A stretch of 64,000 nt of DNA, taken from positions 434,001 to 498,000 of the forward strand of contig SAUG01000015.1 of assembly GCA_011316305.1 (NCBI GenBank), read 5' to 3'. Position 1 is the stretch's first letter, and each line of letters begins with the position of its first letter. Made by a program: the position numbers and the translations under genes. Below, one piece after another: positions 24,001-37,520 of this stretch. Source of the DNA: Rusavskia elegans. Lineage: Eukaryota > Ascomycota > Lecanoromycetes > Teloschistales > Teloschistaceae. The notes below the pieces were generated by a model. It saw only the letters and a program-made list of their open reading frames with translations. It was not told the origin of the DNA and searched no databases.

Positions 24001-27000
24001 GGAATAAATTTAAAAAATATTTTACTAAAAACTATAAAGTTTCTATTAATCTATAAAAATCAAAAATCTATTATATAATAGAAAATAAAGTAGTATAAAA
24101 AAATAATATATTATAACTTTTTGAATTAGTTTTAAGCCTATTTTGTTTACTTTAAATAATATTTTTTAATAATTCTAGTATTTTCGAGCAGCTATTTCTA
24201 AAGCTAATTTAATATTTTCGCGCTAATATTACTAAAAAAAATCTAAATTAGATATTTTAGAAAAATAATATTTCGAATTTTTTAAAACTAGCGTAAATAG
24301 CTTGTAATATTTCTATTTACCTAATTATTTTAATAAAAATAAAACGGACTTTTAGTTTTATAAAGAGAATTTATTAGTAGAATCGAGTCTAAATAATTTT
24401 AGGATATATAAAATAGATAATAATAATTAAATACTATAACCGTACTATAGATTTAAAAATAAATTTTTTTTAAAGGAAATATAGAATATATATAACCGAA
24501 TAGAACTAGAAAATAGAATTCTATTTAAAAAATAGAATTAATTTAAAAAGAAATTTAGAAATATTTTAGATTAATTAATCTAACTATTCTTTAGTTTAGA
24601 AAAAAAATATTCTTTTCTAATATTTAGACTATTTCGTCTATTTATATACTAAATAGTTTATAGTTTTTAACTAAAAGGATTTTTTATTTTCTATTTAGTT
24701 ATTTAATTTAATAATTATTAATAAAAATAATTTAAAATAAAATTTTTCTAAATTTAAAACCATTTTTTATAATATTTTCCCAGAATAAAAAACTAATATA
24801 AAGATAGAAATAATTTAAATATAATTTTTATTAGATAATAGAATTATTAACTAATTAAATAAACAAAAAATGAAAAATACTATATTAAATTTAAATAAAA
24901 TAAATTAATAATATTATTAGTATTCAGAATTTATTTTTAAAATATATATTAGTAATTTAAGAATTTAATTAAATTTTCTTAACTTTATAATAGAGCTATA
25001 AAGTTATAATTAAAGATCATCGATATAACTAATAATTATCTATATATATAGTATATTAATAAATATAAAATAACCAATTTTATATAATTTTTTTATTTCT
25101 TTATTTAGTTTAAATAATTTAACCTATATATCTCCAATCTATTATTATTATAATAACTAATATAAAATAAGTAGTTTCAAATTAGAATTACTATAGATTA
25201 ATTAACAAGTTATAAGATTATTTTAATTAACTTAGACTTTAATAAATAGAAAAAGGTTTAAAAAATTTAAAAAATTTAATTTTAAATAGATATTTTAAAT
25301 TTTAATAAACTTTATTTAGTTATAATTTATAGATTATTAAACAATAGTAAAATCACCTCTAGAACAATTCTAATAGATTTATAATTAAAAATTATAATCC
25401 TTTTTTTTTTATAGATTTATATAGAATATATTTATAATAATTTTAAATTAAATTTTCAAATTTTTATTATAATATATAGTTATATACTATTATCTAGCGA
25501 GAAGTTAAAATAAAGATAGCTATATAAAGGATAAATAATTTCTAATTAAATAAAAAATTAAATTATTAATAATAAAAATATTTAAAATTAATTATTAATA
25601 TTGTATTTTCTATTATTAAACTTTTAATACTAAAACTATTACGTAAATACCAAATTTATTCTATATTTTCACTATTATCAATATAATTATATTTTAAGAT
25701 ATAGAATAAATATAAATTAATTTAATAATTAAAATATACGAAAATAATATTTTTAATCTCTAAATTTAAAATAAAAAACTTTATTTAAATAGATTGTAGT
25801 ATTTTATTAGTAATATAGCAATATATTAAAATAATATATTTATATACGTCTACTATTTCTAGATATAAATAAATAGTTAAATAATTTAATAGTTTTTTTT
25901 ATATTTTTATTATCTTTAGCTTCCGTTTTTATTTCTATTTTTTTTATATCCTTTTTCTTTTTTATATCTTTAATTTTATCTTTATTTTTATTCTAATTAA
26001 AATTAATACTTTTTATTAAATTTTTATTATTTTCGAGTTTAATATTATCTAGTTTAATAGAGTAATTCTCTACTATTTAATTCTTTTTATTAAATTTAAT
26101 AATATTATTACTTTTTTTATTTTCTTTTCTATAGAAAAACTTAATATATTTATTAGCCGTATTCCCGCTATAACTAAATTTTTTATTAAATATTATCTAT
26201 TTTTCTAGAAAATCTAGAATTCTAGTCGATTAAAATTTTTAAAAATCTATTAATTAGATAAAATTAAGAATTAAAACTATCTACTTTATTAAAATTACTT
26301 TATTTAGACTATTAATAGTAATAATAGATTAGAGAAAGTTTTAGAAATAAATATTTCTATATTAGATAGTTTTATTTTTATTTAATATATTATTCTAATA
26401 TATTATTTCGCTCTATTTCTATTTTTTTTATAAAAGTTTTAATATATAATTATTTTTATAATATAATACTATATATATATATTAGAATTTAATATAGTAT
26501 ATATTATTTCATTATATTACTATAGAGTTTTTTCTCGATTTTATAGTCTATTTTTTAATTCCTAGCGTTTTATTCTAATATAGTACTTATTTTTATATCT
26601 ATACTTTTCTAAAAATCTATTTTTTTAAATCTTTTAAAGTATTTATATATTATAATATGGTCCGTAATCTATTTTTTATAAAGTTTTAATTCGGTATTAG
26701 ATTATTTTTTACTCTATTTACGGGTTATAACTAATTTAGATCTTATAGATAGTAGTTCTAATTTAGATATAGTGGATAGTATACTGAATAATATAGTAGA
26801 ATCATATAATTAGTAACTATAGAATTATTGAAAAACTCTATATATTATAGTAATAGAATAGGCTAGAGAATAATAAAAATAAATAGATTTATTTAAAGTT
26901 TTAACCTTCCAGCCGAAATATAGCCGACGATTTCTTAAATAACTTTATTTTATTTTTAATCTTCCATTTTTTAATAAATAACTATTATAATAAGATATTA

Positions 27001-28413
27001 ATAGATTATACACCGTAATATATTATAATTTATTCTATATCAGTTTTTCATTTCTTTTAATTATTATAGCGTAATATATAGTAAATAGAAATCTAAATAG
27101 AAATTATATACTAAAGTAATATAATTAAATATATATTAATTCAAAAGTTATTTTTAATAAAAAATTAATTCCGTTCTATAAAAATATAGTAAAAATTTAA
27201 AAAAAATAGAATCGGAAAAAATAAAAAAAAATAAAATTTTATAATACTATAGTACCGGTAATAATCTAGAATAATATATTTTTAATAGTTTAACCAATAA
27301 TTTATTAAATAAAATATAAATCTAAATCTAAAACTATCGTTTTTTAAAAAATCTATAGATATTAGAAAGGTTTTTAATCTTTTATTCTTAAAATATTTTT
27401 TACTAGTTTATATCGCGAATTTCTTACCGATATTACTACTATATATATAAATTAAAGGACTAATAGAATAAAAAGTATAGCGTTAATAGTTATATAGAAT
27501 ATAATACAGAAATATATATTTTTACTATATTATTATATATATCCGACTATATTAATTTTTCATAGATTATTAAATAGCTATAATCTATATAAAACGTATT
27601 ACTATCTAATAGAAAGACGTTTAGTTTATTAAAAAATTAAGATAAAATCTGGAGATATAGCCGGAAAAATAATAATAACTAGTTAATAATAAATTCTAAA
27701 AGATTAAAAGCTTTAGAAAAAAAAAATATATCTATAGAATTATTTAGAAAAAGAAAATATTATTTATAAAATACTATTATATAAATTAGTATTAAATAGA
27801 ATATATTATTATTTTATATTATCTATAATTACTTTCGAATTCGACTATTTAATATAATTATAAATCGGATTAGATTAGATTTCTATCGATTCCTATTTTA
27901 TAATCCGATTTGATTTTCAATTTTAATATTAGAAACCGACCTAAACCGTTTAGAATATCGGATCGAACCGATTTACTAAAACTCGAGTCGGGTTTCTATA
28001 GTACCGACGGAAATCTATATCGAAATAGCTAGTTTAAATTTAAATAAGCGTATAGATATAGGTTATAAAATAAATATAGCCGAAGCGATAACTATTTATA
28101 ATTACTTCGTATTATAGCAGATAAATATAGCGGAAATATTAGATATTTATAATTTTTTATAACGTCGAGGAAAAATTGAATATATAGTATTTAAATATAG
28201 TAGAAGATTCGTAATCGAATAAAAAAGGAAATAGTTAATATAATTAATTACGCTGACTGTTTTATATCTTTGCTTGACGAATTGCTTTATACTTTTGGCT
28301 GTAAAAATTTTTTATACGTAAAATACAATAATCGTTGCCGTATATAACGTTGATAAAATATAAATAAATAAAAAAATTTAATACAATTTTAGATAAAAGC
28401 TTTTCAAAAAAGG
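21036..28413 (-). mobile_element. RP1 retroposon interrupted by a large MU1
   Basis: RP1 begins at 21036 (TTAATTAATTTGTTTTGG on the plus strand) and stops at the MU1 border, 21650. It resumes at 28046 (AAGCGTATAGATATAGG) and runs to 28413. The outer 13-mers AAATTCAATTTAT (21023-21035) and AAATTTAATCTAT (28414-28426) differ only by C/T changes. With MU1 and one copy of its duplication removed, the sequence lines up with intact copies such as 40489-41466. This independently fixes the MU1 borders. Confidence 0.88.
21651..28035 (-). mobile_element. MU1 large TIR transposon, 6.4 kb, dead
   Basis: It starts AAATTGGCCGTCGGGTCGG and ends AATAGCTAGTTT, so it is reversed relative to the copy at 37521. 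The 10-mers TAGTTTAATT (21641-21650) and AAATTTAAAT (28036-28045) are its duplication. The intact target in other RP1 copies reads TAGCTTAGTA, which explains both flanks. It carries two coding-like modules without a recognised domain. One is on the plus strand around 21930-24900, with its best stretch at 23640-24080 (includes YIRNKSRLIYNI). The other reads around 27000-27500. Its size matches the native size of the 37521 copy, so 6.4-6.5 kb is probably the full element. Confidence 0.82.
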
Positions 28414-28426
28414 AAATTTAATCTAT

Positions 28427-29276
28427 AAACGCGATAGTATATTTGAAAAAAAAATCAAATTATAGATTAAAAAATAGATATATTAGTTACAAATTTATAT
28501 TTTAGAAAAACTAGAATATATTTATTTTAAAATGATTTAAAAAAGAGATAAAAAAGTATAAAATAATCGAAATCTAATACGTTAACGACGTTATAATAAT
28601 TGGACGACGAGTTTTACTTCTAATTATTTTGCTTATATTTTCAGAAACTATATAACGCTATTGACGTTTATAATATTTCTAATTTTTTTTTATATATTTG
28701 ATTTTTTGAATTATATTTTTTGTTAATTTAATAATGGTATTAAAAATAAATTTAATACCTGGATTTTCTATATATTATTTTAAAAATTCTAAAAACGCTA
28801 TTAGAACGGACTTTGAAAAATCCGAAAAATAATTGAAATCTATTTCGAATAAACGGAAATTCTATATTAAATCGGTAAATTTTTATTATATACTTTTAAT
28901 AGTTTATAGATATTTTTTTCCAAGCGAAAAAAATAAATTAAAAATTTATAGTAACGATTCAACGCGATTTATCGTTTAACTTTTCTTTAGATATCTTCTA
29001 GCGAATATATAATACGTCGATAAAAGGAATTTAAATAGTAGTATCTAAATGCGAACAATATTTTAAAAGCAATTTCTTGTTTTATAACAATTGATAATAG
29101 CCAATTAAAATACAATATCTAATTTTATATCGATAGTAACGGAATAAAAATAGTAGTAGTAATTTTATATATGGATAATCTATTATATATCGCGAATTTT
29201 TAATTAAAATTTTTCAATAGAATACTATAATATATATAGTTTATAATTCGTCGTAAAACATTTATAATTTTCTATT
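28427..29276. other. Unassigned AT-rich sequence
   Basis: This is RIP-mutated sequence without a recognised repeat or frame. Confidence 0.6.
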
Positions 29277-29286
29277 AAATTCGTCT

Positions 29287-29756
29287 AAATTGGCTATTTC
29301 GGGTCGTGTTCCCGTCGGTATTTCGGGAACCCGACCCGAATTTTAGCGAGTCGGTTCGACCCGACCTACTAAACGGTTCAGATCGGTTTCTAATATTAGA
29401 ATCGAAAATCGAATCGGATTATAAAATAAAAACCGATAAAAATATAATTTAATCGACGAAATCTCCTATAAATAATATAATATTAAAATTAATTAATTCT
29501 ATATTGAAGTAATATATTTATATAATATTATAAATTGTACTATAGTTTTTCTAGCTAGAATAGTTAATTAATTTATAACTTAATAAATAGATAGATATAA
29601 CTAAATATTAGAATTATATTTTTATATTAGAATTTAACGGATTTAACGATTTTAGCGGATCGAACTCGGGTTTTTAGGTTCGATCCGGAGCCGAGTCGAG
29701 TCGGGTCGGGTCGGATTAGCTAACTCGAATTCGAAACTCGATCCGACGGCCAGTTA
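29287..29756 (+). mobile_element. MU1 short non-autonomous form (470 bp)
   Basis: The left end is AAATTGGCTATTTCGGG and the right end GACGGCCAGTTA. The flanking 10-mers AAATTCGTCT (29277-29286) and AAATTCGTTA (29757-29766) agree at 8 of 10 positions. The last 60 bp are among the most GC-rich in the region because their TCGGG/CCCGA words contain no RIP-sensitive CpA or TpG. Confidence 0.82.
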
Positions 29757-29766
29757 AAATTCGTTA

Positions 29767-30421
29767 TTATTAAATACGATTTATTAGATACGTAGTATTT
29801 AAATATTAAAAAGAATAAAATTTTATTAGCGATTGCAATCTATTAATATATTATATTAAGTATAGATAATAGTAATATCTCAAAACTACTATTCAATATC
29901 TCTGAAAATCAAGTTAGTTTAATAGTATTGATAGAACAGCTATAAAATATACTATAGTAGTTTTTAATATATAATTTCGTTATTAGACGTTTTATTATTT
30001 AATATATAGTTTCGATAATGGTATATTAGTAATTAAATCTTTTATACTAGTTAATATTATAAAATAAATAGTGATACTATAAATAGAAACATAGTAGAAA
30101 CCGTCTATCTAGTAATGTCAAACTATTTTTATATTTAACTATTAACTTTTACTCCTATCTATTATATTAACAATTAAATAATTTAACTGTTTAAATAAAA
30201 AGATAAGTATAACTACTAATCTATTATTTCAAAACTAGATATTAGATCGTATTATTTTCGTCGAAAGTTATATTATTTTCGCCGAAAGTAATATTATTAT
30301 TATTGGAAATACTATTAATATCGATATTATTTTTAATATAATATTAATTTTCTATCTAAAATCTTTTTCTAGAAATATCGAAATCTATTTCGAATATAAT
30401 TCCGAAAAGATTACTTTTTTT
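29767..30421. other. Unassigned AT-rich sequence with a short tandem copy
   Basis: No gene is visible. Around 30250-30296 an ATTATTTTCG(T/C)CGAAAGT block is present twice in tandem, an imperfect ~24-bp duplication. Confidence 0.6.
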
Positions 30422-30431
30422 TATATACGGG

Positions 30432-31277
30432 TACATCTCGAAACGGATTGGATCGGATCGGATTCTAAAATATATAATTCGATCCAGTCCGAGTTAAACT
30501 AAATCCGGATTAGAATATAAATTGGATTTCATATATTTATTTTTTTTAAAATATAGATAAATTAGTTATCGAGGTAGTATGGACGCTATATTAGTATATA
30601 TTGATTTTCCTAATTTCTTAAAATATATATTAACAAAAATTTCTATTCAGATTAATTTAACGTCTATATTAGATTAATAAATTTCAATTCTAAAAACTAC
30701 TATTTTTTGTAAATCCCGTCTCGAATCTAATCCGTTTCGATTTAGATTAAATCGATATCTATCTAATCCGATCCGAACCTCGGATCGAATTCGAATCGGA
30801 AATTTCTATATAGATTGATTACTTCGGTATAGATTTCCGTCGGTATTCGAAAATCTGATCTAAATTTTAATAAATCGATTCGACCCGATTTACTAAAATA
30901 TCGATATCTGTTCGAATCTAGAAATCCGACTATAATCCGACCGGATTTATTAAACTATATATATCTAATAAAATTTTATAGTTAATGAATTTTTCAATTA
31001 TATATAAAGATATTACATTTAGATAATATATTTAATCTAACTAGAATTTATCTAATTAAAAAGATCTAACTTCTATATTAGAGTTATATTTTTATATTAA
31101 AGTTTAGTATTTTAGTAATTTTCAATCGGGTCGGATTAGATTATAAACTAGAAATCGAAAACCCGTCGGTTCGGTATCTAGAAAAGTCGGAACCGATTCG
31201 GATTAGATCGGTTTTTCTAATCCGAATTCGAAACCCTATTCGACGGCCAGTTTATTTCTATATTCCGTTCCGAGAAA
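30432..31277 (+). mobile_element. FB-family element interrupted by a short MU1
   Basis: Left end TACATCTCGAAACGG and right end CCGTTCCGAGAAA lie between TATATACGGG (30422-30431) and TATATACGGT (31278-31287), a ~10-bp target duplication. Removing the nested MU1 and one duplication leaves about 394 bp. The body contains GACGCTATATTAG and AACGTCTATATTAGATTAAT words that recur in the cluster at 60.6-62.2 kb and at 1-312. It is a non-coding MITE-like element. Confidence 0.82.
30812..31253 (+). mobile_element. MU1 short form (442 bp), nested in FB
   Basis: The ends are AGATTGATTACTTCGG and GACGGCCAGTTT. It is flanked by a perfect 10-bp duplication, ATTTCTATAT, at 30802-30811 and 31254-31263. This is one of the cleanest examples for fixing the family's borders and duplication length. 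Confidence 0.92.
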
Positions 31278-31287
31278 TATATACGGT

Positions 31288-32183
31288 AGCATTTTTTTTT
31301 CCTTTATTTTTAACTTTTTAAAACGACGTAATTAGAAAAGATTGAAAAGTCTATTTTTAGTAGAAATTATTGTTCGAATTCGAAATCTACTTTTCCATTT
31401 TTTTAATAGGTTTCGATTTTATAATTGTATATATTAGACTATTTAATTCGACTAGAAAAGTATTTATATCTATTATTCGATTTTATATTTTTAAAATTTT
31501 AAATTTACTAGGATTCTATTCTATAATCTAATCGGGTCAAAAATATATAAATAAATCTAATTCTAACGCGAGTCGTAGATTATATATATAAATCTAATTA
31601 CCAACTAACTATTAGTAAATAATATCAATATATAGAATAAATGAAAAACTTTTAAAGTAAAAGTTTACTTTTTTATTTAAAAGATTTGTTTTAATTATAT
31701 TAACGACTTTAGTAGCGAAAGAAAATACAAGAAAAAATTATTCGACGGAAATAATTTAATAAAAAGATATTTAAAATGATTAGATCTAGATTTTAGCGAA
31801 ATTCGAATATATTTTATTTTTTATCTAAATAAATTTTAATATAGATATAATTCAGATATAATAGATATATATATTACTATAAATATAGTAATAGAACAAC
31901 ATTTACGACTTTATTAACAATAGATACGCGTTTTAACTATTAGTATTTTATTTAATACGATTTTAATTTTCTATTTAATTCTATATTTCTCCTTTAATTT
32001 CCGAAATCTAAATATATAAAATTGAATCAACTATAATATCTAAATTAGAATTTAGTGGAAAAATTCTTCCAATACTATTTTTTTTAATTTTTTTTCTTTA
32101 ATCCGAGATTATCTATAAAACTAAATTTCTTATCTTTTATAATTTTAGACGGACAGTCTATTTTGATTTTAGTTTTAATTGTT
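31288..32183. other. Unassigned AT-rich sequence
   Basis: No recognised gene or repeat between the FB element and the first MU2 copy. Confidence 0.6.
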
Positions 32184-32192
32184 ACTATTAAT

Positions 32193-32340
32193 AGACTGGT
32201 CGTTTTTTTGAGTCGCTATCTAAAAATCCGGATCCGGATTCGAGTTTTAATCCGATTAGATAGAATATTAGCTTATAATAGATGGTTAATCGAGTGTACG
32301 GGCCATTTTCGGGTTTTCGGATATCCGAAACGGCCAGTCT
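32193..32340 (+). mobile_element. MU2 MITE, 148 bp
   Basis: AGACTGGTCGTTTTTTTGAG and AAACGGCCAGTCT are the ends. The flanks ACTATTAAT (32184-32192) and ACTATTAAA (32341-32349) suggest a 9-10-bp duplication. The body has TCTAAAAATCCGGATCCGG and GATAGAATATTAGCTT, shared with the copies at 54322, 61375 and 61989. A 61-codon ORF spanning it is accidental. Confidence 0.88.
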
Positions 32341-32349
32341 ACTATTAAA

Positions 32350-33969
32350 ATACGTTTATCGATTATTTGTAAAAAGAAAATATCATTATTCTAGTTAAAA
32401 AAAACTATTTATTTCGAAATCACGATCGTTTAATATAAATATAGACAATAAATAAAAATTAGTTAAATTATACCAAATAGTAGAAATAGAAAAAAATATT
32501 TTACTTTTCGATAGTTTTTAAAAATACTGACTATAGTAGCTATTACTCGTATCTTTAATTTAACGCTACTATCTACTATCTAAAATATTGACGCTTTTAA
32601 TTTAGATTTTAGTTAATTAAATGAAATTTAATTCGTATTTATTTTATTTAGTTATATCGTTTCGAAAGAAATCTTTAAAAATATGAAAAAGATTAAATTT
32701 AGATAGATTATAGAAAAGGCAATAGTTTCTAATAGTATACGAGATTTTTAAAAGGCGCGGTTATTTCTACAATTTTAGGTAACGAATTTAGATATCGGTA
32801 AAAAAAACACTTTTATTAACTTCGATTTTCAACAAATAGATTTAATAGTTTTATCGACGGGCGAACATTTTCTAGCTATATTTCGTAGTAAATACAATAA
32901 ATATATAAGGATAAAATAAAGTATTAAATATAATAATATTTAATACTATCTAATAGTATTATAGAAAAAAGCGATAGATTTATAAAAGAAAAATAGAAAG
33001 TAGAGAAAAAAGATATATATACTACTAGCGTTTAGCTTTTGAAATGAATAGAGATAGTTATTTTTACTACTATAAATTATAGCGAAAAAGCTATTATTAA
33101 ATTTAAAATATATAGTATTATTATATATAATTATTAATATTTCTTACTTTTCATTTAATATTGACGCTACGTATAGCGATAGAAATATAGATAGAATATA
33201 AATTGCCTCGTCCATTTTGATTGGAAATAGTCTATTAAAAAAACCTTTTATAATAAAATTTTCTAGTATCTGAAACTAATTTCTTGAACGCTTTATTAGT
33301 TTTATATATAATATAATGATTTCTATAGTATTAAAATACGATATCTATTGTTTAAAATTTTTTCAAAGTAGTAGCGTCGAATTTCTAATTATCGAATTAG
33401 TATTTATTAACCGCGAATCTATTCTTTTTCGAGATGTTAATATAAATCTCTAGTTTATAACTAAAATTTTTATCATTTAATGGTTTTTTAAGAAATTAAA
33501 ATAGACGGCTATCGAGTATCGCGTAACTCGATTGTTATTTATATAAAGCCTTAATTTCTTTAATAATAGGATTTCGCGAGCCTTCGCTACAACTAGTAAT
33601 CTTAAAAAAATTAGATTTTTTTTTGAATTTCTAGCTTTTATATATAATTTACTACCTCGTTTAATATTCTGAAAATCATCTACTGATTCTAGAATTTACT
33701 ATTCGCTATCTAAATCTTTTCTAAAGATTTTAAAGATTTTTCTAATCTATTTAACTTTTTTTAAAATTTTAATTACTTTACTATTCTATATATCTAAACT
33801 CCTTTACAACTTTTCTATTATTTTCCAATATTCGATAATTTTTCTAACTAATTTATCGATTTTCTTTTTTTTCTATTTATTAAATGTAGTAAATTCTATC
33901 TACGCTATCTATAATATCTAAAAATATTCTATAACTATAGAATTTCCAATTGATTTTCTATAAATATAA
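32350..33969 (-). other. Decayed sequence, possible retroelement gag
   Basis: Most of it is featureless. Reading the minus strand from about 33950 down to 33600, there is a lysine- and leucine-rich, coiled-coil-like stretch (for example NRLEKSLKSLEKI) broken by RIP-type stops. It lies directly beside the repeat at 33970-34150, which could be an LTR. That arrangement suggests the gag of an LTR element, but no catalytic motif supports it. Confidence 0.35.
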
Positions 33970-34150
33970 AGAAGTGAAGCAGTTATATATATAAATATTT
34001 TCACGCTAGATCTATAATCGTTTCTATATCCGCTTTTACGATTAGCGATCGGATTAATTCGTATCCGAATTCGTATATAACTATATAATTTAAATATATA
34101 TTCTTCAATTCTTTAAATTATTTATATAGTTTAAACTCTTAACTAATATA
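33970..34150. repeat. Dispersed ~180-bp repeat, possible solo LTR (copy 1)
   Basis: It matches 58672-58853 along its length: ACGCTAGA, TTTCTATATCCG, ACGATCGGATTA-like words and ATCCGAATTCGTATATAAC. The TATATAA element, the size and the occurrence at two unrelated sites would fit an LTR. I could not fix a 5-bp duplication, so this remains open. Confidence 0.6.
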
Positions 34151-34154
34151 CTTT

Positions 34155-36018
34155 TCCCCCCTAAATAAAATTTAGAGTGAAGTAAATATTCTTTAAAACT
34201 AAATAGTAATAGAAACAAAACTATAACTAATAATAACGGGTAAAATAAAGTAAAAAGTAAAAGTTTACTTTTATATAATTTATATAAAAGTAAATAACTA
34301 TATTAGTAGAAACTTACTATCGACTACTATAATTTCGAATTTTTTAATTTTCGAAGTTTTTCTTTCGATAATATTATCGATTATCTATTTTAATAATAGT
34401 AATAACTATTAATATCGTATACCGTATCTAATCCGACGGTAGTTAGAAATATTATAAAAGCTTTAATATAATAACTATTAGTAAATTAATAAAATAGTAT
34501 TTATTATATATAGAAGCCGATACTATTTTTATATCGTACTAGAAACTATTTTTCTGGTATATTCGATAGAGATAACGCTAATATTAGTAGTTCTATTAAT
34601 TTATTTCAGAAAGTATTACTTTTTCTAATAGTTTTCGATATTAAAATATCGAGATTGATATAAAATATTTCGGCGAATTTAGCCGATCTATCGAGATTAT
34701 ATACTTTTAAAAGTTTAATATTACTTTTATATAAGTAAATTATTTTTTAGATATATATAATTTATTTTCTTTTAAATAATTAACTTTATTCTAGCTAAAA
34801 TAGAATTTCAATAAATAGATTTTAAAATCTTTATACTAGCGATATTACCCGTTTCTTGCTATATTACGTAAATATAAAATAGATGTTCGGAAGTATATAA
34901 AATAATTATTTATAAAAATACAATTAAAGTAACTTTCCGTATTTATCTTTATATAGATTATAATTTATAATCGGTATAGAATTTCTATTATAGGTCTGGA
35001 TTCTATAGTCTTATATATATAACGAGTAGATATAAAAGTTAGAAATTATATAGATAATAATATTCTATCGCTTTTTTCTATTCTACTATAGTTATATCGT
35101 TCGTCGTCGAGACGAATTATAGATTATAACGCTGCCTAGCTTGATTTTCTATAGAATAATAGAGATTTCAATCGTCTAGTTTTATTTTACTAGTCTACTA
35201 ATAATAAATCTAATATAACTATATAGAATAATAAACTTTTTATAATTTTAATCGAAATTCTATTAACGAATATAATAGAAAAAAAAAGAACTAGTATTTA
35301 TCTATTAGCTAGATTTCTATTATATATATTAAAGGCTATAAATTGTTTTAGCTATATCCTTTTTTCGGATATCGATTATATATAACTAGAATTTTAACTC
35401 GATTCTATACTATTTTTATCGGCTATTTCTACTAACGTTTACGCGGATTATTATAAAGCTCGCCGTATATATATTTTTATAATAACGTTTATAATAGTTT
35501 AATATCAAATAAAACGGTTCTAGAACGAAAAAAAACGCGAGTAAACTAATTTGGATTTTACTAACGGAAATCGTTCTAGTTTTTATCGGAAACTTCAATC
35601 TTGTCGAAAATAATAAATAGATTAAAATAGAGAAAAAGTAAATAATTATTTAGTTTTCGGCGTAGCTATATCTAAAGTATAATAAATTTATTATAAAAGT
35701 CGACTCTATTATATTTTAACTTTATACTAGAAAAAAATGGTCTAATTAATCGAATGTTTGATTTAAATTTTTTCGGTATATAAAGATATAACGTATATTT
35801 TTTAGAATAAAAAACTATATATAAAATCGTTATTAAATTTTCGTTAAATATATTTCTGTAAACTAGTAAAAAGTTTTGCTTTTAATATTACTTTAAAATT
35901 ATTTATATTTTTATTAATTTTTTCTATAGGAAATTAACGAGTATAATTTTTATTTTTTTAAAAAATAAAAGATAAAAATATCGTATCTAAACGAGAATTA
36001 GATTATATTTTAATATAT
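34155..36018. other. 1.9 kb of unassigned RIP-mutated sequence
   Basis: No domain was recognised. The minus-strand 60-codon ORF near 35416-35598 has no supporting features and looks accidental. CpG-containing words are denser around 35380-35620, hinting at former coding sequence. Confidence 0.5.
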
Positions 36019-36030
36019 ACGAATATATAA

Positions 36031-36463
36031 CCTGGGTGGCGCAGTAGCAACGCTGCGTGACTTGGAGGCCTAACGGATCTAGCGCTTTTCGGAGTTAACG
36101 GAGGTAATCCGGCGGGTCGGAGGTTCGAATCCTTCGAAAGCTAATCTAATATTTAAATTTTTTCTATCGACTAAATCGATTTTTATATAGAGTTTATATA
36201 GTAATTATATAAAGAGATTATTTAGTAGATCGTTTCGTATTCGTAAAAATCGATCGAATTAAATTTAAATTTAAAAAATAGTTAAATAGATTACGGTTTC
36301 TCTCTAGATTTTAATCCAGATCTAGTTCCTTCGAAAATTCTAAATTAAATTTTCGATAAAGTATTTGAGTTTTGAATAATTACGTAATTTGATCGATTTA
36401 ACGATTCTAGTATTAAATCGTAAAAAATTAAAATCAAAATCCGAATAATTGAATTGTATATAC
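36031..36463 (+). mobile_element. S1 tRNA-derived SINE, full length
   Basis: The head CCTGGGTGGCGCAGTAGCAA and B-box GGTTCGAATCC (36122-36132) are followed by the same body and the AAAATCAAAATCCGAATAA tail as the copy at 17427. The 12-mers ACGAATATATAA (36019-36030) and AAGAATATATAA (36464-36475) form the duplication. Between the boxes it keeps TGACTTGGAGGCC and CGGCGGGTCGGA unchanged, so the head has resisted RIP better than the body. Confidence 0.9.
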
Positions 36464-36576
36464 AAGAATATATAAAATAATAAATGAAATTAAAAATCTA
36501 ATTAATTTTTTCTTTTTTTAGAAATTTATATTTTATTATCGCTTTTTTTTTATAGAGATTATTTTTAGATATAGAT

Positions 36577-37007
36577 AGACTGGCCGTCGGATCGAATTTC
36601 GAATTCGGATTAGCCAATCCGATCCGACCCGACCGAATTTCAGATTCTAAATTATAATTCGATCCAATTCGCTAAAATTAGATTTTAGCGTTAAGCTCTA
36701 GTATAAATATAAAAAGCTAGTATAATTTTTATATAAATTTATAAAAAAAAATATAATTAATTAACTATACTAGTTAGAATATCTATAGTAAAATTAAATA
36801 TATTATCTAAATATATTACTTTTATTAAATTATTAAAAAAATATTATATTAAATATATAAAATAATCGGATCGGATTCGAATCGGGTTACTAAATAATCC
36901 GATCCGGATTCGACCCGCTAAAACCCGGGTCGGGTCCGGATCGGATTACTAAAATCGGATCGGATACCCGATAGTTCGACGGAAATTCGATCCGAACCGG
37001 CCAGTTT
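36577..37007 (-). mobile_element. MU1 short form (431 bp)
   Basis: It starts AGACTGGCCGTCGGATCG and ends CGAACCGGCCAGTTT between perfect 10-bp duplications, AGATATAGAT, at 36567-36576 and 37008-37017. It is reversed relative to the copy at 57312. Subterminal TCGGATCGG and CCGATCCG words are repeated many times on both sides. Confidence 0.92.
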
Positions 37008-37017
37008 AGATATAGAT

Positions 37018-37510
37018 TTTATTTTAAATAAATATTTATTATTCAGATTTTCCGTAGATATTTGTTTACGAGGTTTTTTTCGCTTTATTTTTTTTTATCT
37101 AACGGAAGCTATTCTATAGTAATATTTTTTAATTTTCTATATCTATAAAATATTTTCTATTCAATAATTATATTTTCTTCTATAAAGTATTTTTTTTATA
37201 TTATTTCTACTATTTATATATTAATTAACTAATTTATTTCAAGTTTTTAAAATATAAATATTTAAAATTTTAATTTAAATAACTTTATATAGACTATATA
37301 AATGAACTTGAAATTTTTAAAATTATTTAGATTTAATTAAAATTATATTCTTTTTAATAAAAATATTATCTTTTATTTTTAAAATCTATATCTTTTTATT
37401 TGTTTTTATTTATATTATTATCATTTTTAATATTTTAGTTCGATTCCGCGAAAGAAACGGAATAGAATTAATTTTTTTTATTATATCTTTCCGGAAGAGA
37501 ACTAGAAATA
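37018..37510. other. Unassigned AT-rich sequence
   Basis: No gene or repeat was recognised between two MU1 insertions. Confidence 0.6.
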
Positions 37511-37520
37511 TTAATCGATT

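Noticed and set aside
21651..28035. MU1 as a hAT or Tc1/mariner element
   Set aside because: Duplications are 10 bp in the clean cases, not 8 bp or TA, although the superfamily cannot be proven without a transposase.
32163..32348. 61-codon ORF
   Set aside because: It spans a 148-bp MITE and its flanks, rich in I/R from RIP-altered repeats. Accidental.
35416..35598. 60-codon minus-strand ORF
   Set aside because: No motif, no conserved copy, and composition as the surrounding decayed DNA.
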